From Phoenix dactylifera (Eukaryota > Streptophyta > Magnoliopsida > Arecales > Arecaceae): DNA of 64,000 bases. A model generated the notes under the pieces. It saw only the letters and a list, made by a program, of their open reading frames with translations, had not been told where the DNA came from and did no database searches. Shown here piece after piece: positions 57,115 through 64,000 of this stretch. Position numbers and translations under genes: made by a program. The stretch's first letter is position 1. Each line of letters begins with the position of its first letter. The stretch is taken from positions 1 to 64,000 of the forward strand of contig NW_024068278.1 in the NCBI RefSeq assembly GCF_009389715.1, given 5' to 3'.

Positions 57115-59400
57115 CAGAAGTCTTGTGTTGTTCATGATGGAAGGAGGCATAATTTCTTTTGGTGGATGTACTTTTTTATCCTGCGTGAACTTATATTGAT
57201 CCATTTCTTATCCTGCAAGCACGATTGGAAGTGTTATAGCCTATAAGTTGCATGATGCTCATGGTTCTCATTTTGGATCGCTATGAATGTAAACCATGGT
57301 TGAACTCATCCAATTTGACTCTCTATTTTCGAGTTAGAAGTGTGTCCATCCTTTGAGCGATTGACTAAGGATATTTATATTAAAATAATTTTTTGCAAAA
57401 TATTATTTTTCTTATATTCTTGAGTTAGTTGAAAAGTTTGAATGGAAAATATATATCTTAAAGATTTTAACAGATAATGTTTTTTATTATTTAGTTTTAA
57501 TATTTAGGTAAATAATTCAAGGTATAAATCTGTAATTAAGTTAAAAATCATAATTTGTCCTACATGTCTTTATATATTTCTTTCCGATCTTGCAGAGTAA
57601 AATATTTGGATGTGCGTTTGAAGCCTATTCCCATGAATCCCATCTCTGTATCCATGCGACCCTTTTCATAGATAATGTGAGAAGTCTTAACAGGTCTTAA
57701 AAAAAAAAAAAAAAATACTTGCCTGTTCTTTTTACAGAGTTTGCTGCTTTGTTACGTAGGATTGCTATATTTAACTTTCTAAGGAAATGATGGGGCTACA
57801 AATAAAATAATGGAAGTTAAACTATAGTGAAAGCCATATTCTCAAGCAACAAAATACCAAATCACTAACCTCGTACTTTTTTAGCTTCAAACTTGGAAGT
57901 AAGGCAAAACGAAATTTGATAATGACCAGGTCATGGTATTTGTAGTGTGAACTGTGAAGCCAAGGGTCGGTACAAGATATCCTCCAGTGGTTCATGGCTG
58001 CATGTTGTTATCAACAAGAATAGTTTGCATATAAAATTTTTAAAAATAAAATAACAGATTGATCCTTAGTACCAGCACAGGAGATTCAAATTTGGTATTA
58101 GATTTTCCAACTTCATATACAAACAAATTAAACATTAATTTATAAAAAAATCATGTACATGTATTTTGGAATCTAGACCTACTCTCCAATTATCTCATTG
58201 TCAAAAATCCAAAGCCTGAATCTATATGACACTTGATATCTAAATTTACACTGAATATTGAAATTTTTTCCATTTTGCTCATAATAAAAAGCTGTGTTTA
58301 ATAGTTGATGGGGCATCAATGCATCATCGATAATGTCAGATATTATTTGTCAAGCATCTTTTGTCCTGACTATGCTTCTTGTACTTGTGGGCATCTTCAA
58401 ACGTGACCTTCCTATGATAAAGACATGATGCTGGGGTCAAGATCATCTCATAAAGCAATGAGCTAGTGGCTAAGCAACAATCTATTTAATTCTCTTAAAT
58501 TTCAATTTAATCTCTATAATTAAGCATTAAAGAATATACTATAATATATACTTTGTTCCATGAAATATACTGCATAGATATTCTCATTTTCTCATTTTCT
58601 CATGAATTAAACAATTTGCATGGTCATGCTGACTTGGCCATCGATCACAATTTGGCTTATCTATTTTATTTATGGATAATTTTTTTAATTATATCAAGAT
58701 TAACATCTTAATACCCTCGCTTTTCAAAATCGGGGTTAGAAAGCTCTTTGTGACAATTAGGATTTTTAATATTTTATTAATTAAGTATTTTTTAGTAAAA
58801 ACCATATTTATTTTAAAAAATAAAATAAAATTTTGAAATCATTTTTTGTCCTCAATTGCTTTGTAAATTTTTTTTTTTTTGCACACCACCCATTAAGGAT
58901 ATTTTAGTTATTTTAATTTAAAAATTATTAATATTTTAACGGCATTAAATGTGGTGGATACATATGAAAAATAAAGATAAAAAATAGTATAATAGCAAAA
59001 CAAGTATTTTACGAGGGTATACATGTAAATATTAATTTGGAAGGATATTTATGCAAAATTCGATATTTAAAAAATATTTATATAAAAAAATCTTAATATT
59101 AAAAATATTTATTTATTTAATTTAATTTTTTGATCTTTCTTTTTGTTTTTTGTCCAGGATCCAATTGGTGCCCCCAGCTGCATATCAATCAAGTTACCTT
59201 CGGGGGAACACTGGAGTCAGTGCTGCATCCAATTTACAGCCTATCCGGCTGATTCTGACCATTGGATCACCAAAACCATTCTCGGACAGCCGTGCAAAAA
59301 GATGCCACCGTACATCGTACGGTCCAGATCGTACGCGAGGCGGCCCAATCATTATCGCCCTCGAGTCGGTGCCCAAAAAAAAAGCCCACCACCCCGGAAG
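57115..59400. other. RPT1 3' UTR and AT-rich intergenic region
   Basis: The first ~200 bases are probably the RPT1 3' UTR. From about 57380 to 59140 the sequence is strongly AT-rich with many A and T runs, and no coding region, RNA gene or element is recognisable. Confidence 0.55.
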
Positions 59401-60224
59401 AAGCGCGTGATCGGAATTCGCGGAAAAGCCTCTTCAAAACCATTCGCAAACAATACTTCCGAAAACCCTAAAAAACAAAAGAAGAGAGGTGGGCGAGTGT
59501 TTTCGAAGAAATCCCGAATTCATAACCGTTTTAGTCTCTCTCCGATTCCGGGACGCCTGTGGGAGCGAGAATTCTTCCTCTTCCCCCAATTGCCCGGCTT
59601 TAATTCGATTTTTTTCTTATTTTTCTAGTTTTAATTGCTTCGTCTGAGATTTTGGTTTCGGGGGCGTCTCGCCGGTTATTGTGGGATTTCGGGTTCTTAC
59701 GGCACCAAGCAGTCATCTTTTCCTTCATATTTGGATCGGAATAGTTTTTTTTCGTTTTCGCCGGTTGGATGTCGATTTTTTTCAGTTTATCTGAAACAGT
59801 ATTGATTCGATTCTGGTTGTGAAATCCTGATTTCTTTCTGTTTTGAACCGGAAAGATCGTTTCTTTGGACACAAATCGTTGATTTTTTATGAAAGGTTAG
59901 CAGGTGATTTTTTTTCCCTTTCAAACCGCCGTTTTTGATTCATACATCGTTGCTCTTCCTTTTGGATTTCTTCGCGCTTTGGTTCTTTGGTAATTTTTGC
60001 AAAATTTTATTGATTTATTCTTTATGGATTTTTGCAAAATTTTATTGATTTTTTTATGGATTCTGCCTGACTTTTAGTTGGAGGATTTCTGTTTCTTGGG
60101 ATTTGGGCTGTTGTTAGTGTCAGAGCGTTTCGATTTCACTGGAATGTGTGCAAAGTGATGTTAAATAGAGAAGCTTTGCGATTGTTCTCGTCTCAATTAG
60201 ACTCTTTGGAGTAGTCGTGCTTCG
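59401..60224 (+). promoter_or_regulatory. Promoter and 5' leader of the downstream HAD-like gene
   Basis: GC content rises abruptly near 59160. A telo-box-like AAAACCCTAAA lies at 59462-59472 in what is probably the 5' UTR. The following T-rich stretch looks like a leader intron and includes a 35-bp tandem duplication (59994-60060, TTTTTGCAAAATTTTATTGA). The transcription start and leader splice sites are not fixed. The open frame at 59143-59628 is not a recognisable protein. Confidence 0.5.
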
Positions 60225-60606
60225 ATGACCTTAACTAGGCATCCCTTCTCTGCAAGTTTCTGTGGGTTCAGCCAGTTAAGTGACTCTTATGAGCGAAGTG
60301 GACTCCATAGCAAGGGTTGGGTTGATATGGGAATTAGCTCCAGAATTATTTCAAATCATGCCTTGCGTTTGAGAAGTTGCATGGATCGCCATAATGGTGT
60401 TTTTAGAAGGGTACATGATGAAACTAGAAAAGCTCATGCTGTAGCGCCTTATTGGCAATTTGTTCGGGATTCTGAAATAGTTTTTGGAGAGGAGGTGGGT
60501 GCAAAATTGGTGAATGGAGATGGAGCATGCAGACATGGAAACCCCCTTGGGTTTTCCGACCACTTAATGCCACAGAAATTGGTGGTTGCTGTTGATGTTG
60601 ATGAAG
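60225..60606 (+). CDS. First coding exon of a HAD-like phosphatase/nucleotidase gene (3' part outside window)
   Basis: 127 codons plus one base, ending at a GAAG|GTATCT donor. The N-terminal ~110 residues (MTLTRHPFSASFCGFSQLSD...) are Ser/Arg-rich and could be an organelle targeting region. The exon ends KLVVAVDVDE, which fits HAD motif I (hhhDxDx), where the first Asp is the nucleophile. Plant 5'(3')-deoxyribonucleotidase-like proteins have this motif followed by further helices. I found no matching second exon up to 64000, so the next intron is at least 3.4 kb. The family call rests on one motif and overall resemblance, so it is moderate; the substrate is unknown. Confidence 0.55.
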
Positions 60607-62159
60607 GTATCTGTTGTAAGCCCATATTTGCTTCTCTGGCATGTGTTTGATTATTGTTATCACTGATATTTTGTTCTTTATATGAGGCTTTCATTACACA
60701 TTTTTGGTTGAGGTAGGGGCATGCAGTTGCTTTGCAATGATATAACTTATAATTGATGAAATTGATGACCTATACTACTATCTGCGGAAGCTACAGTAAA
60801 CATTAAGTATTTTATCTTTATGTAGTGTTCCTTAGTTGTAGCTTGTATGCAACTTGCTGAGTTTTGTTTGATAGTTTTGGATCTGGTAAGGAATTTTTAG
60901 AAACGAATGATTCCTTGCCACCTTACAGATTAGCAGAAAAGATTACTGTTACCCCGTAGAGCATTAGAGCCTTGCACTGAAATCGGACATACCAACATGG
61001 GATTGACCTGTTCATGTGCTCAGTTATTAGTTTTTAGAGAATACTATCTACAAATGCTTCAAATAGAATACTGATATAGACCTTCTCAAGCAGTTTCTGG
61101 TTGTTAATGATACACAACCTGTCATCTGAAAGCTGCATTTTTTTCTCTCTTTAAATTGGGTGAGTAACATGTCTTCTGTCTGCTGCTTTAAAATGGCCTC
61201 AGCCTTTATATTAGGAGATCTTTTTCTAGAGCGGGAGATATGCTAAATGGCCAAGTCCCTTTAACCTTGCATGGCCTTGACAATGGTGGATGGATGATCA
61301 TATGATATGTGGGTAGGAGTTTCTTGCCTTTGTGTGTGGAGTTGGGTCCTCATTCTCCTTGTCATCTAGTTTTATGTTTCCAATATTTCTCCCAGCTAAG
61401 TGTTATGCTTCTTGGATCGGGTTTAATTGCAAATCTTATAGGAGGTTAGATCAGATCAAGTCATGGATCAAACCATGGATAGTAAGATTTCCACCTTGAT
61501 TTCTTTTTTTCTTTTGAGAGGACCACCCTGATTTCTTTAGAAATTTAAAAATATAAAAGACATGTGAAAATTAAGAATATGCTAAATTACTATCAATTAA
61601 ATATAAAAAAACCATGCAAATAAGATGTTTGCACTTTCCAGCATCATAATCACATATGCACTATGCCTGATAAGCCAGTAATGTAGCTATACCACTTACA
61701 ATCTAGTTATTCTTTTAAGTGCAATTTTTTAGTAAAAAAATGAGAATCAGGTTGAGTAAATGGTTGTATAAATACTGAAATTTGCCTCTTCCTTTTAATT
61801 CATGAACTTCAAAATTTCCTTGTCCATACATTGTTAGAAGTTAAAAACTCTTGTTCTAAGCTTATCAATTTTACATGCTCAAAGCTTATTGGTGTTACAT
61901 AAATAATTTTAAATGTCATAATTCAAATAGAAAAATAGAAAATAGATTTTCATATGATTGAATATGTAAATAAAAATGATTAAGTTAGATCCAATGTTTT
62001 AAGGGATTGTAAGATCCATAATACTGATCTAGATATGATGACCCTAATTGATTCTGATCCAAGGATGAGGTCTATATCATTTGGGGCTATTTTGATCTTT
62101 ATTGTAGTCGTAAGTTCTTAACAACAATGGCTTTGCAACCTTGTATTCGTTATTTAGAT

Positions 62160-62374
62160 TAAGGTTTTCTACACTGAGCTGTACCACCTGGTACTGGGCT
62201 TACTATGTTGGTAAGTCTCTAGTATGGTACGGGGGCTCGATATGGTACTATACTGACACATGGTATAGCTGTTGCCTCAACTCCAATAGTGTACCATGTG
62301 TCGGTGTACAGTTCCAACCTGTACTATACTAGTAAACTACTAATAAGATGCCTTGTACTCTACAAAAAACCTTG
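62160..62374. mobile_element. hAT-like MITE, GGTAC-rich
   Basis: Flanks are ATTTAGAT (62152-62159) and ATTTGGAT (62375-62382), an 8-bp duplication with one mismatch. The left end TAAGGTTTTCTACAC faces the right end, whose reverse complement is CAAGGTTTTTTGTAG. The interior has GGTACTGGGC, GTATGGTACGGGG and ATGGTACTATAC. Confidence 0.7.
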
Positions 62375-62817
62375 ATTTGGATAAAACTTTATTTTAGCTT
62401 TGATTGGCACTGGATGTCAAATCATCTTTAACAGGCTTTTTTTACAAATTGTATGGACAAAAGTGATGAGCAATTTTAATTATTATGAGAAATCGAGTTG
62501 CATCACTTTTGACGTGAATTTCAGTTATAGCTATTGCTTAGAGAGCTGAGATGTTAAAAGCAAAGAAGACCCATTGATTTGTGACTTATTTTAAGGTTTC
62601 TTGACCCACATATTGTGCTTCAAATGGAATATTTCCACTGAAGGCAAACCACTTTTGGTAGATCTTATAAGGCATGCTTGTTTTTACTGCAAATCATGAA
62701 AATTCAAATTTATCATATGCGTCATTAGTAAGCCTGCTGCTATTAAAAACTAAGCTAATCATACCATCTATCCAAATTAGTCAATGTTGATCAGTGTTAC
62801 TTGTATATCTTTAAAAC

Positions 62818-63316
62818 TTGGTTGCACCTAGATGCTAATAATGGCAATTACAGGGGGGCAGGTGGCCAAGAGACTGCATGGTGCTTAGGCAAGTGCGTAG
62901 GCAGATTAAATACATATACACAAAACTAGTAGAAATATATTAGAAGGTTTCACATTTATTTGAGGATCTGTTTTAGTGTGACATGGCATCAACTAGTTGT
63001 GATGCAAATTTTTCTTGCATATTATTCCACGGTATTAATCTGTTGGCCAAAAAAAACATTTTCAAGAATTTAAGTTAATACAGCAAGCAACTCTAGCAAA
63101 TAATGAATAATCAATGAAAATTTGAAGCAAACAATCAATCAATAATTAATAAAATTCATGAGTTGTATTTAAGTAAGATGTTTGGGCATTGGTCATATTT
63201 TCTTCATACTGCCTTACCTACTATATTACTCACCTAGAAGATAGTCCAGTCCACCTAGGCTTTCTAGGCCTAGGCCCTGGTGGCCTACATGTAGGGCACG
63301 TCTAGGTGGTTGACCC
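62818..63316. repeat. CCTAGGC-type dispersed repeat with inverted ends
   Basis: The left end has TTGGTTGCACCTAGATGC and GTGCTTAGGCAAGTGCGTAGG. The right end, reverse-complemented, has GGTCAACCACCTAGACGTGC and GGGCCTAGGCCTAG. The interior is AT-rich. Similar motifs occur at about 9540-9610 and 37620-38150. Boundaries are approximate. Confidence 0.45.
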
Positions 63317-64000
63317 ATAAGCAGAGTGGCTAGGAACTGTGTAAGATCATCTACTTATAGCTGTAAAATAAACTATCGACTTTTGTCATTTCTTAGTGAA
63401 CGAATGGGTTGCACTAGATACCCATCCTGCACCGTCTGCCCAATTTTTTTTGGGAAGGCCTAGCTCTGTGCTTGAGTCCCTAGTTAGATCCATATATATG
63501 TCTAAAATCTGGGTAAGATACCTTTAATAGTCATGTGCTCATGTTTGGAAACATATATAAACATAATTGCTATCAGTTTCACCCTTTCTTTGTGAGTTTT
63601 TAGCTGTTCAATTAAATGATTAAAAAAGATTTTTTCTGGAAAAAACCATATGTCTTCCTTTTTTTTAGGAGATGGTACAATGGTAGACCTCTTTGAGAGA
63701 TGATTATCAGAGATGTTATAGTTCTTGGGAAGATAATCCTATTGAAGTTACTGCACCGATTTGCTCTTGTAATTTTACATGTCCTTTAATGATCAGTGTG
63801 CGTGTTTTTCTGCTAAGACATGGTTAAACCTCTCACCTTGGAAGAAAAATTCATCAATAACATAATTTCCTGGATATGTCCTTATAAGTCTAGGTTTTAA
63901 CAAATTATGGTGCAGGTCCATACTCCACTTGCCGGTATAGGACATAGTATGTTATACAAAAGCTTACCAACATAGGGAATGGCCGGCATGATATAGCGTA

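Larger units (their letters stand above)
60607..64000 (+). other. Intron 1 of the HAD-like gene, running off the window
   Basis: AT-rich sequence with transposon scraps: a MITE at 62160-62374, a CCTAGG-type repeat at about 62818-63316, and the start of another GGTATA/GTACC-type element from about 63889 to the edge. No further exon was found. Confidence 0.5.

Noticed and set aside
59143..59628. 161-aa plus-strand ORF
   Set aside because: Overlaps the promoter and leader of the next gene; Lys/Arg-rich, no family resemblance.
1..64000. CRISPR arrays, bacterial-type operons, rRNA genes
   Set aside because: None of the spaced short repeats or conserved rRNA blocks were seen; the window is plant nuclear DNA.

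Overview
The window is nuclear DNA of a flowering plant. It has GT-AG introns, several of them multi-kilobase and filled with transposon relics, and the proteins are plant-specific (a largest subunit of RNA polymerase V, a P-class PPR protein). The coding sequence is not GC-rich in the way grass genes are, and large introns coexist with compact exons. My guess is a non-grass monocot such as a palm, but this is weakly supported inference.

Layout. (1) 1-44188, plus strand: NRPE1, the largest subunit of RNA polymerase V, which works in RNA-directed DNA methylation. I could assemble 18 coding exons (1698 codons plus stop) with every splice phase closing. The ATG-to-stop span is 41 kb; about 12.8 kb of it is intron 3, which holds an LTR retrotransposon and two foldback elements. 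(2) 47008-48396, minus strand: a single-exon PPR protein with 12 P-type repeats, resembling the At5g46680 group. (3) 50126-57114, plus strand: RPT1, the 26S proteasome ATPase subunit (regulatory particle subunit 7), 10 exons, 425 aa, apparently intact. (4) 60225 to beyond the right edge, plus strand: the first coding exon of a gene ending in a HAD-like DxDx motif; the rest lies outside the window.

Mobile DNA. The main element is a minus-strand Ty3/gypsy-type chromodomain retrotransposon at 10503-16765, with two 420-bp LTRs (13 differences by eye), a GGTAT target duplication and an initiator-Met-tRNA-type primer binding site. Its pol is collapsed: protease Asp lost, reverse transcriptase core and RNase H deleted, integrase Glu lost, and a frameshift before the chromodomain. 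Around it are small non-autonomous elements, most with 8-bp flanking duplications (hAT-like) and GGTACC-rich or foldback interiors. Several are long inverted repeats, and most lie in introns of NRPE1, the gene for an RNA-directed DNA methylation polymerase. They would be co-transcribed as hairpins in its own pre-mRNA. That is the most interesting signal here, and it is untested inference. Three tRNA-like SINE candidates and several short tandem duplications complete the picture. I saw no CRISPR array, rRNA gene or intact tRNA gene.
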